Origin: Clostridia bacterium
GTDB taxonomy: Bacteria; Bacillota; Clostridia; Oscillospirales; CAG-272
Direction: 5' to 3'
DNA: 41,510 nucleotides
Assembly: GCA_017622085.1 (NCBI GenBank)
Contig: JAGARU010000003.1
Coordinates: 1 to 41,510 of the forward strand
The notes beneath the pieces are model-generated. The model saw only the letters and a program-made list of their open reading frames with translations. It was not told the DNA's origin and did not search any database. This document shows, one piece after another, positions 7,359 to 15,654 of the stretch. Each line of letters starts with the position of its first letter. Positions within the stretch are counted from its first letter, which is position 1. The position numbers and the translations under genes are program-made.

Positions 7359-8885
7359 ATGCAAAACTTTATCAAGGCCGTTACCGATATTAACGGCGAG
7401 ATCAACACCTTTATCTGGGGCATTCCCGGACTGATCCTGCTGATCGGCACGGGCATTCTTCTCACCTGCTCCACTAAGATGTTTCAGGTAACCCGTCTCG
7501 GCTACTGGTGGCGCGAGACCATTGGCACGCTGTTCAAGAAGGACAGCGCCAGCACCAAAAAGACGGACAAAAAGTCCATTTCCCAGTTCCAGGCGCTTTG
7601 TACCGCCCTTGCCGCAACGGTGGGTACCGGTAACATTGCCGGTGTTGCCGCCGCCATTGTCATCGGTGGACCCGGCGCGGTGTTCTGGATGTGGATCGCC
7701 GCCTTCCTCGGTATGATGACCAATTTCTCCGAGAACGTGCTCGGCATCTACTTCCGCCGCCGCAATAAGGACGGCGAGTGGTCCGGCGGCGCCATGTACT
7801 ACCTGAAGGACGGACTTGGTAAGAAAAAGGGCTTTAAGACCGTGGCCTCCGTGCTGGCCATTCTCTTTGCCTGCTTTGCCATTCTTGCCTCCTTCGGTAT
7901 CGGTAACATGGGTCAGGTTAACAAGATCGTGCTGAACATGGAAAGCGCCTTCTTCCAGAACGTGGACTGGACCGTTGGCAACGTAAATATGATCAATTTG
8001 TGCATCGGCCTTGTACTGCTTGTGATCGGCGCGCTGATCATCATCGGCGGTCTTCAGAGAATTGCCGCCGTGGCCGAGCGCATCGTTCCCTTTATGGCCG
8101 TTGCTTACATCGTGCTGGGTGTTGTGATCGTTGCTGTGAACTACGATCTGATCCTGCCCGCCCTCGCCTCCATCTTCAAGTTCGCCTTTGGCGCCAAGGC
8201 GGTGGCCGGCGGTGTGGCCGGTGCGGCGCTGAAGCTGGTCATCGTGCAGGGCTGTAAGCGAGGCGTGTTCTCGAACGAGGCCGGCCTCGGCTCCTCCGTT
8301 ATAGTTCACTCCTCCTCCAATGTAAAGGAGCCTGTGCGTCAGGGTATGTGGGGTATCTTTGAGGTGTTCTTCGATACCATGATCGTTTGCACCATGACCG
8401 CCCTTATCGCACTGACCTCCGGCATCATTGACCTGAACACCGGCGCGGCCGTAGCAGGAACCAACGATGCCACCCTCATCAGCCGGGCCTTCGGCCAGGT
8501 GTTCGGCAAGCCCGGCGAGTGGTTCGTGGCCGTTGCCATGCTTCTCTTCGCCTTCACTACCGTTCTTGGCTGGTCCCAGTACGGCTCCAAGGCGGTTGAA
8601 TACCTGTTCGGCATCAAGGCCGTGAAGGTATATAAGGTGATCTTCGTTCTCATGATCGTTTCCGGCGCGGTAATGACCTCCTCTCTCGCTTGGGATATTT
8701 CCGATACCTTCAACGGTCTGATGATGATTCCCAACCTGATCGGTGTGGTCGCGCTCTTCCCGCTGGTTGTGAAGATCGTAAAGAACCACGTGGATCGCAA
8801 GATCAAAAACAAAGCCGTCGCGCCCATGCTCTCCTATGACCCTGAAATTGAAAAGGAAATGGCCGAGCACCTGGACGAGGAATAA
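7359..8885 (+). CDS. Sodium:alanine/glycine symporter (AGCS family)
   Basis: A 508-residue inner-membrane amino acid carrier with about ten transmembrane helices. It has AGCS signatures such as ALAATVGTGNIAGVAAAI near residue 80 and the GVFSNEAGLGSS segment in the middle. It imports alanine or glycine with Na+. The glycine riboswitch just upstream makes glycine the likely substrate, with uptake or detoxification when glycine is high (inference). GGAGG at 7349-7353 supports ATG 7359; an upstream in-frame start at 7302 lies within the terminator and is rejected. Length is slightly above the usual 450-490 because of a charged C-terminal tail. Terminator at 8899. Confidence 0.94.
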   Translation: MQNFIKAVTDINGEINTFIWGIPGLILLIGTGILLTCSTKMFQVTRLGYWWRETIGTLFKKDSASTKKTDKKSISQFQALCTALAATVGTGNIAGVAAAIVIGGPGAVFWMWIAAFLGMMTNFSENVLGIYFRRRNKDGEWSGGAMYYLKDGLGKKKGFKTVASVLAILFACFAILASFGIGNMGQVNKIVLNMESAFFQNVDWTVGNVNMINLCIGLVLLVIGALIIIGGLQRIAAVAERIVPFMAVAYIVLGVVIVAVNYDLILPALASIFKFAFGAKAVAGGVAGAALKLVIVQGCKRGVFSNEAGLGSSVIVHSSSNVKEPVRQGMWGIFEVFFDTMIVCTMTALIALTSGIIDLNTGAAVAGTNDATLISRAFGQVFGKPGEWFVAVAMLLFAFTTVLGWSQYGSKAVEYLFGIKAVKVYKVIFVLMIVSGAVMTSSLAWDISDTFNGLMMIPNLIGVVALFPLVVKIVKNHVDRKIKNKAVAPMLSYDPEIEKEMAEHLDEE

Positions 8886-8898
8886 AAACGCATAAACA

Positions 8899-8931
8899 GG
8901 GGCCCTTCTTTGCAAAAAGAAGGGCCCTTGC
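8899..8931 (+). terminator. Rho-independent terminator after the AGCS gene
   Basis: An 11 bp perfect stem (8900-8910 with 8917-8927), loop TGCAAA, then a weak T-rich tail. From here to 9060 I see no gene. Confidence 0.75.
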
Positions 8932-9060
8932 TTATTTCAAAGAAAGAACTGTAAAAAATCATTCCGTGCTCAAGATGCTTTCTTGCCGTCGGTTGGGTGG
9001 AAAACCATCCGTTATTTTTGTCTATCGCAAGAATCTTTTGCGAAAAACGTTAGGCGCTCG

Positions 9061-9089
9061 TTGACAATTGGGTGAATATGGGTTATAAT
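9061..9089 (+). promoter_or_regulatory. Consensus promoter of the rnf operon
   Basis: TTGACA (9061-9066), 17 base spacer, TATAAT (9084-9089): both hexamers perfect, suggesting strong constitutive expression. Confidence 0.85.
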
Positions 9090-9162
9090 TATAAATGGAT
9101 TTTTGCGCCTTTTTGTGCAAACTAACAAAAAAGCGACGCTAATAGAAAGACGAGGTTCCCTC

Positions 9163-10494
9163 ATGTCGATGTTTTCTCTTCCGGGCGTGCACGCGCCTCA
9201 TCGGAAAAATACGGCCGGTCTGGCTCCTGTTGTGATGCCGCCGCCCGCCACTGTGACGATCCCCGCCGTTATGCATATCGGCCGTCCGGCCAAGTTTATC
9301 GTTAAGGCTGGCGACACCGTTCAGGTAGGTCAGCTCATTGCCGAGGCAGACGGACCGATTTCCGCGCCCATTCACGCCAGCGTGTCCGGCACGGTGAAAA
9401 AGCTGGATACGGTTCTTTTGTCCGGCGGCAACCGCGCACCTGCGGTTCTCATTGCATCGGACGGAGAAATGACCGTCAGCGAGACGGTCGCGCCTCCCAC
9501 CGTTACCGATTACGCCTCCTTTATTGAGGCCATCCGCCAAAGCGGCATTGTAGGTCTTGGCGGCGCCGGCTTCCCCACCGCGGTCAAGCTGGATATTAAG
9601 GATACCACCCGCTGTGATACCGTGCTGATCAACGGCGCGGAGTGTGAGCCTTATATCACCTCCGACACCCGCACCATGATCGACCGCGCGGAGGATCTGC
9701 GCCAGGGTGTGGAGCTGTTAAAGAAATATCTTGGCACCAAGCGTGTTCTCATCGGCATTGAAAAGAACAAGCCCGAGGCCATTAAAAAGATGAAGGAAAC
9801 CTTTGCCTCCGACGGGGCGGTTTCCGTTGTATCCATGCCCTCCCTCTACCCGCAGGGCGGTGAAAAGGTGCTGATCTACAATCTGACCCGCCGCATTGTG
9901 CCCGAGGGCAAGCTTCCCATTGACGTGGGCGTTATCGTAATCAACTGCACCACCTTGGCCGAGATCGCTGCCTATATCCGCACCGGTATGCCCCTGGTTT
10001 CCAAGTGCGTTACCTTTGATGGCTCTGCCGTGGCCGAGCCGAAAAACGTGCTGGTTCCCATCGGTACGTCCGTTGCCGATCTGGCGGCCTTCGCCGGCGG
10101 ATATAAGTGTGAGCCCAAAAAGCTGCTGTACGGCGGCCTTATGATGGGCATCGCCCTGCCGGATGCCACCGCGCCGGTTCTGAAAAACACCAACGCCATT
10201 CTGGCTCTGGACGAAAAGGATGCAGCCCCTGCCCCCGAGACCCCCTGTCTCCGTTGCGGCAAGTGTGTGGATCACTGTCCCATCCATCTGAGCCCCGTTT
10301 CCATTGCCATCGCCCACAGAGAAGGGGATTGCGCACGTCTCGCCGATCTGAAGGTGAATCTGTGCATGGAATGCGGCTGTTGCTCCTACGTATGTCCCGC
10401 CCACCGTCCCTTGGTACAGACCAACCGCCTGTCCAAGGCCATGCTCCGCGCCCACGCGGCAAAAGAACAAGCAAAGGAGGAGAAAAAAGCATGA
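9163..10494 (+). CDS. rnfC: Rnf electron transport complex subunit C
   Basis: A 443-residue peripheral cytoplasmic subunit that carries the NADH/FMN site and two [4Fe-4S] clusters. It accepts electrons for NAD+ reduction in the ferredoxin:NAD+ oxidoreductase that pumps Na+ or H+. Visible are the GLGGAGFPT nucleotide-binding segment, NGAECEPYIT, and the two cluster motifs C362/365/368/372 (CLRCGKC) and C401/404/407/411 (CMECGCC). The start at ATG 9163 follows CGAGG; an in-frame upstream ATG at 9103 lacks a ribosome binding site. The length matches clostridial RnfC. First gene of rnfCDGEAB, overlapping rnfD by 4 bases (ATGA). Confidence 0.96.
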   Translation: MSMFSLPGVHAPHRKNTAGLAPVVMPPPATVTIPAVMHIGRPAKFIVKAGDTVQVGQLIAEADGPISAPIHASVSGTVKKLDTVLLSGGNRAPAVLIASDGEMTVSETVAPPTVTDYASFIEAIRQSGIVGLGGAGFPTAVKLDIKDTTRCDTVLINGAECEPYITSDTRTMIDRAEDLRQGVELLKKYLGTKRVLIGIEKNKPEAIKKMKETFASDGAVSVVSMPSLYPQGGEKVLIYNLTRRIVPEGKLPIDVGVIVINCTTLAEIAAYIRTGMPLVSKCVTFDGSAVAEPKNVLVPIGTSVADLAAFAGGYKCEPKKLLYGGLMMGIALPDATAPVLKNTNAILALDEKDAAPAPETPCLRCGKCVDHCPIHLSPVSIAIAHREGDCARLADLKVNLCMECGCCSYVCPAHRPLVQTNRLSKAMLRAHAAKEQAKEEKKA

Positions 10495-11420
10495 GTGAGC
10501 TGATGACCGTCTCTGCCTCTCCCCACGTAAAAACAAAGGACAATACCCGGCGCGTCATGCTGGACGTGCTCATCGCCCTTGCCCCCGCCGCCATTGCCGG
10601 CGTGGTGATCTTCGGCCTCCGCGCCCTTGCGGTGCTGGCAGTGTCCGTTGCCTCGGCGATCCTTGCGGAATATCTCTTTAATCTGATCTGCCGTCGCCCC
10701 CATACCGTGGGTGACCTCAGCGCGGCCGTTACCGGCCTGCTCCTCGGCATGAACGTGCCGGCCAATCTGCCCCTCTGGCAGGCGGCCGTGGGCTCCGTTT
10801 TTGCCATCGTAGTGGTAAAATGCCTCTTCGGCGGCATCGGCAAGAACTTTGCCAACCCCGCCATTACCGCCCGCATCTTTATGACCATTTCCTTCGGCTC
10901 CATGGCCGGCGCGGCCTTCCCCACCGTTGTGGATGCCGTGGCCACGGCCACACCCCTTTCGGAGATGAAGGCGGGCGCTACCAATTCGCCTTCTTATCTC
11001 GATATGCTCCTTGGCCTCAAGGGCGGTGCCATCGGTGAGGTTTGTGCCCTTGCGCTGATCGTTGGCTTCGTTTACCTGTTGGTTCGCCGCGTGATCACGT
11101 GGCACACCACCGTTTGCTTCGTTGGCGGCGTGTTCCTGCTGGCTCTTCTCTTTACGGGCAGCCTCGGCATGGCGCTGACTCACGTGCTCTCCGGCGGTCT
11201 GCTCCTCGGTGCCATCTTTATGGCCACCGACTACACCACCACCCCCATTACCAAGTGGGGACGGGCCCTCTTCGGCATCGGCTGTGCGCTGATCACCGTT
11301 GTGATCCGTATGTGGGGCGCATACCCCGAGGGTGTATCCTTCGCCATCCTTCTTATGAACATCCTGACTCCGTATCTGGAGCGCTGGACCCAGCCTAAGG
11401 TTTTGGGAGGTGCGAAGTAA
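10491..11420 (+). CDS. rnfD: Rnf electron transport complex subunit D
   Basis: A 309-residue membrane subunit of the NqrB/RnfD family with about nine transmembrane helices, carrying a covalently attached FMN and helping form the ion path. The flavinylation segment reads DAVATATPL (148-156), with Thr154 as the likely FMN acceptor; the usual SGAT is altered to ATAT, but the Thr-Pro-Leu is kept. GGAGG lies at the end of rnfC, and the start overlaps the rnfC stop (ATGA), indicating translational coupling. It shares one base with rnfG. Attachment of FMN needs an ApbE-type transferase, which is not in this window. Confidence 0.95.
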   Translation: MSELMTVSASPHVKTKDNTRRVMLDVLIALAPAAIAGVVIFGLRALAVLAVSVASAILAEYLFNLICRRPHTVGDLSAAVTGLLLGMNVPANLPLWQAAVGSVFAIVVVKCLFGGIGKNFANPAITARIFMTISFGSMAGAAFPTVVDAVATATPLSEMKAGATNSPSYLDMLLGLKGGAIGEVCALALIVGFVYLLVRRVITWHTTVCFVGGVFLLALLFTGSLGMALTHVLSGGLLLGAIFMATDYTTTPITKWGRALFGIGCALITVVIRMWGAYPEGVSFAILLMNILTPYLERWTQPKVLGGAK

Positions 11421-12574
11421 TGAAGAATTCCATTAAAACGGTGGTCGTTCTGACCGTCATTTGCCTGATCGCTTCCGCCGCCTTGGCCGGTGTCAACTAC
11501 ATTACCGCTCCCGTCATTGAAGCGAACGACGCGGCGGCCGCAAACGCCGCACTCCTTGAGGTTATGCCCGAGGGCGGCTCCTTCACCGAGCTCTCCCTTG
11601 AGGGGCTGACCCTTCCGGAAACCGTTACCAACGCCTATGAGGCCGCAAACGGCGGCTACGTGTTCCGCGTGGTAACCAGCGGCTATTCCTCCGGCCTTAC
11701 CGTTATGTGCGGTATCGATCCCTCCGGTGCCATTACCGGTGCCGTGTGCCTCTCCTCCGGCGAGACGCTGGGGTATGAAAAGACCTACGGCAACAACTTT
11801 GCGGGCCTTAGCGGCACGGAGGTAGACTCCGTTGACTCCATCGGCGGTGCCACCCGCACCTCCGAGGGCTACAAAAAGGCTCTGAAGGATGCCTACAACG
11901 CCTCCATTATTCTGGGTGGCGGCTCCGTGGATCTCCGCGATCCCGCCGAGATCCTGCAGGATAACCTGAATGCGGCGCTGGGCACCGAGGACAAGACCTT
12001 TGAAAAGCTCTTTATTACCGAAGTGATCGACGCCTCCGTTACCGCCGTATACCGCTGTGATGCGGGCTACGTGGTAGCCTTTGGCGAAGCTCTTGTGGCT
12101 GTGGGCGACGGCGCACCCGCCGACACCACGGATAACGGCAAGATTGCCGAGGCCACCGTTACCGCCTTGAAAAATTCCACCGCCACCGCCGTGGATACCG
12201 CCTCCTACGAGCTGCCCAAGGCCGTACAGGGCGTGTCCGTTACTGCGAGCGGCAACTATATCTTTGAGCTCCGCGCCGCCGGCTACGGCATCGCGGGTGA
12301 GTACTTCGCTTCCGGTGAGTATATTTATATTAAGGTAGCCATTTCCGCCGACGGCGTGATCCTCGATTGCCTTACCACCGCCCAGAGCGAGACCGAAAAC
12401 ATCGGCGACGTGTGCGCCGACCCCTCGTACTATGAGCAGTACGTGGGTCGCAACAGCGAAACCTATAAGGACGTAGACACCATTGCCGGCGCATCGGAAT
12501 ACACCGCGCCCGCCTACAAAGGTGCCATCCGTCAGGCCTTTGAGGCCCTTACCATTCTGACAGGAGGAAACTGA
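11420..12574 (+). CDS. rnfG: Rnf complex subunit G with two FMN-binding domains
   Basis: A 384-residue protein, nearly twice the usual RnfG length of about 200. An N-terminal membrane anchor (residues 6-25) is followed by two FMN_bind-type domains. The first (about 75-165) ends in DSIGGATRTS with Thr145 at the flavin acceptor position; the second (about 270-382) has DTIAGASEYT with Ser359 there. The linker (about 195-260) is Ala/Thr-rich. RnfG passes electrons between membrane flavins outside the cytoplasmic face. The start overlaps the rnfD stop by one base, with GGAGG 9 bases upstream. The duplication suggests one extra flavin, or a degenerate second domain. Confidence 0.9.
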   Translation: MKNSIKTVVVLTVICLIASAALAGVNYITAPVIEANDAAAANAALLEVMPEGGSFTELSLEGLTLPETVTNAYEAANGGYVFRVVTSGYSSGLTVMCGIDPSGAITGAVCLSSGETLGYEKTYGNNFAGLSGTEVDSVDSIGGATRTSEGYKKALKDAYNASIILGGGSVDLRDPAEILQDNLNAALGTEDKTFEKLFITEVIDASVTAVYRCDAGYVVAFGEALVAVGDGAPADTTDNGKIAEATVTALKNSTATAVDTASYELPKAVQGVSVTASGNYIFELRAAGYGIAGEYFASGEYIYIKVAISADGVILDCLTTAQSETENIGDVCADPSYYEQYVGRNSETYKDVDTIAGASEYTAPAYKGAIRQAFEALTILTGGN

Positions 12575-12576
12575 GC

Positions 12577-13266
12577 ATGAAACAGAATAAGCTTGCCACT
12601 GTGCTTAACGGTATCGTAAAAGAAAATCCCGTGTTCGTGCTGGTTCTCGGCACCTGTCCCACCCTTGCAACCACCAACAGCCTGATCAGCGCTCTCAGCA
12701 TGGGTCTTGCGGCCATGGTGGTGCTGATCTGCTCCAACATTGTAATTTCTGCCCTTCGCAAGGTGATTCCCGATAGCGTCCGCATTCCTTGCTATATCGT
12801 CGTTATCGCCGCCTTCGTTACCGTTGTGCAGATGGTTATGCACGCCTACTTGCCGGAGCTGTACGAAATGCTTGGCGTATACCTTGCTCTGATCGTGGTT
12901 AACTGCATCATCCTCGGCCGCGCCGAGATGTACGCCCGCAATCACGGCGTCATTGACTCCGCCTTGGACGGTCTCGGCATGGGTCTCGGCTTTACTGCCG
13001 CGCTCCTTGCCATGGCTCTTATTCGTGAATGTCTTGGCGTCGGCACCTTCGCCGGCCTTGAAATTCCCGTTCTCTCCGACTTTGCTATCCCCGGCCTTGC
13101 CATGGCTCCCGGCGGATTCCTCGTGTTCGGTATTCTTATTGCCGTGGTCAACAAGCTGACCGACGGCAAGGCCATCAAGAAAAAATCCTTCGGCTGTGAG
13201 GGCTGTCCCTCCGCCGGCGTGTGCCATCACGCCTGCGGCGAGGATGCCAACAACCCGAAGGCCTGA
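12577..13266 (+). CDS. rnfE: Rnf electron transport complex subunit E with Cys-rich tail
   Basis: A 229-residue membrane subunit with six predicted transmembrane helices. The conserved GTCP (Cys27) and VVNC (Cys110) provide ligands for the intramembrane iron-sulfur cluster shared with RnfA. The last 25 residues add four cysteines, C207-x2-C210-x5-C216-x3-C220, after a Lys-rich stretch, so an extra metal site is possible. AGGAGG lies upstream of ATG 12577, two bases after the rnfG stop. Role: electron transfer and ion translocation in the Rnf pump. Confidence 0.94.
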   Translation: MKQNKLATVLNGIVKENPVFVLVLGTCPTLATTNSLISALSMGLAAMVVLICSNIVISALRKVIPDSVRIPCYIVVIAAFVTVVQMVMHAYLPELYEMLGVYLALIVVNCIILGRAEMYARNHGVIDSALDGLGMGLGFTAALLAMALIRECLGVGTFAGLEIPVLSDFAIPGLAMAPGGFLVFGILIAVVNKLTDGKAIKKKSFGCEGCPSAGVCHHACGEDANNPKA

Positions 13267-13284
13267 GCGGAAAGGAGATAAAAG

Positions 13285-13884
13285 ATGGAATTGTTTAAGT
13301 CTCTCGTTATCATCCTTATGACCTCCGTGTTGGTCAACAACTACGTGCTCAGTCGCTTCCTTGGTATCTGCCCCTTCCTCGGTGTTTCCAAGCAGTTAAA
13401 GCAGGCAACGGGCATGGGTCTTTCCGTTATTTTCGTTATGCTGGCCGCCACCCTCGTTACCTGGCCTCTGCAGACCTACGTTCTGGATCCTCTGGGACTG
13501 GGCTATATGCAGACGGTAACCTTCATTTTGGTTATCGCGGCTCTGGTACAGTTCATTGAGATGGCGCTGAAGAAGTTCATCCCCGCCCTTCATAAGAGCT
13601 TGGGCGTATACCTTCCCCTCATCACCACCAACTGCGCGGTTCTTGGCGTTACCATCAACAACATCGACGACGGCTACAGCTTTATTGAATCCATGGTCAG
13701 CTCTCTGGGCTGTGGCCTGGGCTTCCTGCTTGCCATGGTTCTCTTTGCCGGCGTTCGCTCCCGTCTTGAGGAGTCCAACGTGCCCAAGTGCTTCCGCGGC
13801 CTTCCCATTACGCTGATCGCCGCTTCCATCGTGTCCCTTTCCTTCTTCGGATTCGGCGGCATTGTGGACAATCTGTTCAAATGA
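13285..13884 (+). CDS. rnfA: Rnf electron transport complex subunit A
   Basis: A 199-residue, six-helix membrane protein, paralogue of RnfE with inverted topology. It has the RnfA hallmarks NNYVLSRFLGICPFLG near the start and TTNCAVLG near residue 112, whose cysteines bind the intramembrane [2Fe-2S] cluster. AAAGGAG precedes ATG 13285. The length is exactly that of typical RnfA proteins. Confidence 0.96.
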   Translation: MELFKSLVIILMTSVLVNNYVLSRFLGICPFLGVSKQLKQATGMGLSVIFVMLAATLVTWPLQTYVLDPLGLGYMQTVTFILVIAALVQFIEMALKKFIPALHKSLGVYLPLITTNCAVLGVTINNIDDGYSFIESMVSSLGCGLGFLLAMVLFAGVRSRLEESNVPKCFRGLPITLIAASIVSLSFFGFGGIVDNLFK

Positions 13885-13895
13885 GGTGACCGACG

Positions 13896-14711
13896 ATGAC
13901 TGAAATTTTAATTGCAGTAGCTCTCGTGGCCGGAGTCGGCCTCTTCTGCGGTATTCTTTTGGCCGTCGCCTCCAAGGTGATGAGCGTTAAGGTGGACGAA
14001 ACGGTGGTTGCCCTCCGTGACGCCCTTCCCGGCGCCAACTGCGGCGCCTGCGGCTACACCGGCTGTGACGGTTATGCCGAGGCTCTGGCCAAGGGCGAGG
14101 CAAAAACCAATCTTTGCGTGCCCGGCGCCGATGCCGTTGCCCAAAAGGTGGCGGAAATTCTCGGTCAGGAGGCCGAGGACGTGGTGGAAATGGTTGCCTT
14201 TGTCAACTGCAACGGCCACTGCGACGCCGCTAAGAAAAAGCATCATTATGAGGGAATTCAGTCCTGTACTGCCGCAAAAATGATGTATGGCGGCGACGGC
14301 GCGTGCCTCTACGGCTGTCTCGGCTACGGCGACTGTGTAGACGTTTGCCCCGAGGATGCCATCTGTGTAGAGGACGGCATCGCCCGCGTGGACGTGCGCA
14401 AGTGCATCGGCTGTGGCCTCTGCACCCGCACCTGCCCTAACCACCTGATCACTCTGTTCCCGGACATAGAAAAGACCGTTGTTATGTGTTCGAACCACGA
14501 CAAGGGCGCCGACGTGCGCCGCGCTTGCGTCAACGGATGCATCGCTTGCAAAAAATGTGAAAATACTTGCCCCCAAGGTGCGATAAAAGTAGTTGACAAT
14601 TTGGCTACAATTGATTATGATAAATGCGACGGATGCGGCGCCTGCGCCGAGGTCTGCCCCGTCAAGTGCATCAAGATCGCCGATTTCTCCGGTAAGCACC
14701 GTTTCTCTTGA
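13896..14711 (+). CDS. rnfB: Rnf electron transport complex subunit B (ferredoxin-type)
   Basis: A 271-residue membrane-anchored electron entry subunit that takes electrons from reduced ferredoxin. Residues 4-27 form the anchor. The 4Fe-4S domain has C49-x2-C52-x4-C57-x16-C74. Ferredoxin-like cluster motifs follow at 137-151, 170-180, 211-225 and 244-254, more than the three clusters of gammaproteobacterial RnfB but usual for Clostridia. Base composition dips slightly toward AT at about 14555-14625 near the last cluster motifs. AGGTGA precedes ATG 13896. Last of the six rnf genes. Confidence 0.95.
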   Translation: MTEILIAVALVAGVGLFCGILLAVASKVMSVKVDETVVALRDALPGANCGACGYTGCDGYAEALAKGEAKTNLCVPGADAVAQKVAEILGQEAEDVVEMVAFVNCNGHCDAAKKKHHYEGIQSCTAAKMMYGGDGACLYGCLGYGDCVDVCPEDAICVEDGIARVDVRKCIGCGLCTRTCPNHLITLFPDIEKTVVMCSNHDKGADVRRACVNGCIACKKCENTCPQGAIKVVDNLATIDYDKCDGCGACAEVCPVKCIKIADFSGKHRFS

Positions 14712-14716
14712 TCCAA

Positions 14717-15091
14717 ATGAAAAAAAAGACCCGTGCCGACGTGATCCTTGTGTCCGTCCTCCTTGCAGTATCGCTTATCGCCCTTGGCCTGTTCTTCCTT
14801 ATGGGGGAGGAAGGGTCGTACGTGGTGGTTACCGTGGGCGGCGAGGAATATTGCCGGTTACCCCTCAGTCAAAATGCGGAGATCCGTATCCCCTCCCACG
14901 AGGGGGGATACAATCTCCTGATAATCGAAGATGGGAGGGCCTACGTCCGTGAGGCCTCCTGTCCCGATGGCATCTGTGCCGCGCACCGTCCCATTAGCCG
15001 GACGGGCGAGTCCATCCTGTGCAAGCCCAATCAAGTGGCTATCTGGGTGGAGGGCGGCGCAGAATCCGACGGATTGGATGTGATCTCATGA
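14717..15091 (+). CDS. NusG domain II-like membrane-anchored protein
   Basis: A 124-residue protein with one N-terminal transmembrane segment (about 8-28) and an extracytoplasmic beta domain of the NusG-II type, containing the pair Cys-Pro-Asp-Gly-Ile-Cys and a later LCKPNQ typical of this group. These proteins recur next to rnf and Gx transporter genes in Clostridia; their biochemical role is not settled. A TTG at 14708 overlapping the rnfB stop is an alternative start; I chose ATG 14717. Neither has a clear ribosome binding site, so translation is probably coupled to rnfB. Confidence 0.85.
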   Translation: MKKKTRADVILVSVLLAVSLIALGLFFLMGEEGSYVVVTVGGEEYCRLPLSQNAEIRIPSHEGGYNLLIIEDGRAYVREASCPDGICAAHRPISRTGESILCKPNQVAIWVEGGAESDGLDVIS

Positions 15092-15585
15092 CAAAGACCC
15101 AACGCCTTACCTTGATGGCACTGTCCGTGGCCTTGGCCATGGTGCTGTCGTATCTGGAGCTTCTGCTCCCCCCCTTGTCGGCCGCCGTGCCCGGAATCAA
15201 GCCGGGACTGGCCAATATTTTGATCGTATTCGTTTTGTATCGCCTGGGCGTAAGGGACGCGGCCTGCGTGTCCTTTCTCCGCCTGGCTCTGTCCGCTTTG
15301 CTCTTTGGCTCGGTGCTCAGCCTGGCCTACAGCGCGGCGGGCGCCTGCCTTTCCCTTACGGGAATGGCCCTTTTGCGCCGACTGGATCGTTTTTCCCCCG
15401 TTGGGGTCAGCGTGGTGGGCGGCGTGCTCCATAACGCGGGGCAGATCTTAGTGGCCGCGTGGCTGATGCGCACCGTGCAGATCGGCTATTACATGATTGT
15501 GCTTACCGTAACAGGTACCGTCAGCGGCGTGCTGGTGGGCTTGGCGGGAGCGCTTTTGCTCCGTTACATCAAAGCTGTAAAGTGA
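15088..15585 (+). CDS. Gx transporter / heptaprenyl diphosphate synthase component I family protein
   Basis: A 165-residue integral membrane protein with about five hydrophobic helices and the conserved PGIKPGLANI motif near residue 45, typical of the family labelled Gx transporter or HepS component I. The fold resembles ECF-type S components, and the true substrate is uncertain. ATG 15088 overlaps the previous stop (ATGA), so it belongs to the rnf transcript, which ends at the terminator at 15593. Co-occurrence with rnf and NusG-II genes is common in Clostridia and may reflect supply of a cofactor or quinone-type precursor (inference). Confidence 0.85.
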   Translation: MTKTQRLTLMALSVALAMVLSYLELLLPPLSAAVPGIKPGLANILIVFVLYRLGVRDAACVSFLRLALSALLFGSVLSLAYSAAGACLSLTGMALLRRLDRFSPVGVSVVGGVLHNAGQILVAAWLMRTVQIGYYMIVLTVTGTVSGVLVGLAGALLLRYIKAVK

Positions 15586-15592
15586 CTGTACC

Positions 15593-15613
15593 GCAGGCCT
15601 TTTGCCTGCTTTT
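15593..15613 (+). terminator. Terminator of the rnf operon
   Basis: GCAGGC (15593-15598) pairs with GCCTGC (15604-15609), followed by TTTT. It is short, so some read-through into aspS is likely; I found no clear promoter for aspS. Confidence 0.6.
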
Positions 15614-15654
15614 CAGCATAAATTTCTCTTTTTGAGGAAAGGAATGATTTTACA

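Noticed and set aside
7248..8915. A 555-codon open frame antisense to the AGCS gene
   Set aside because: It exactly mirrors a convincing gene, is rich in His/Gly/Gln low-complexity runs and has no known motif; it is a by-product of GC-rich third positions.
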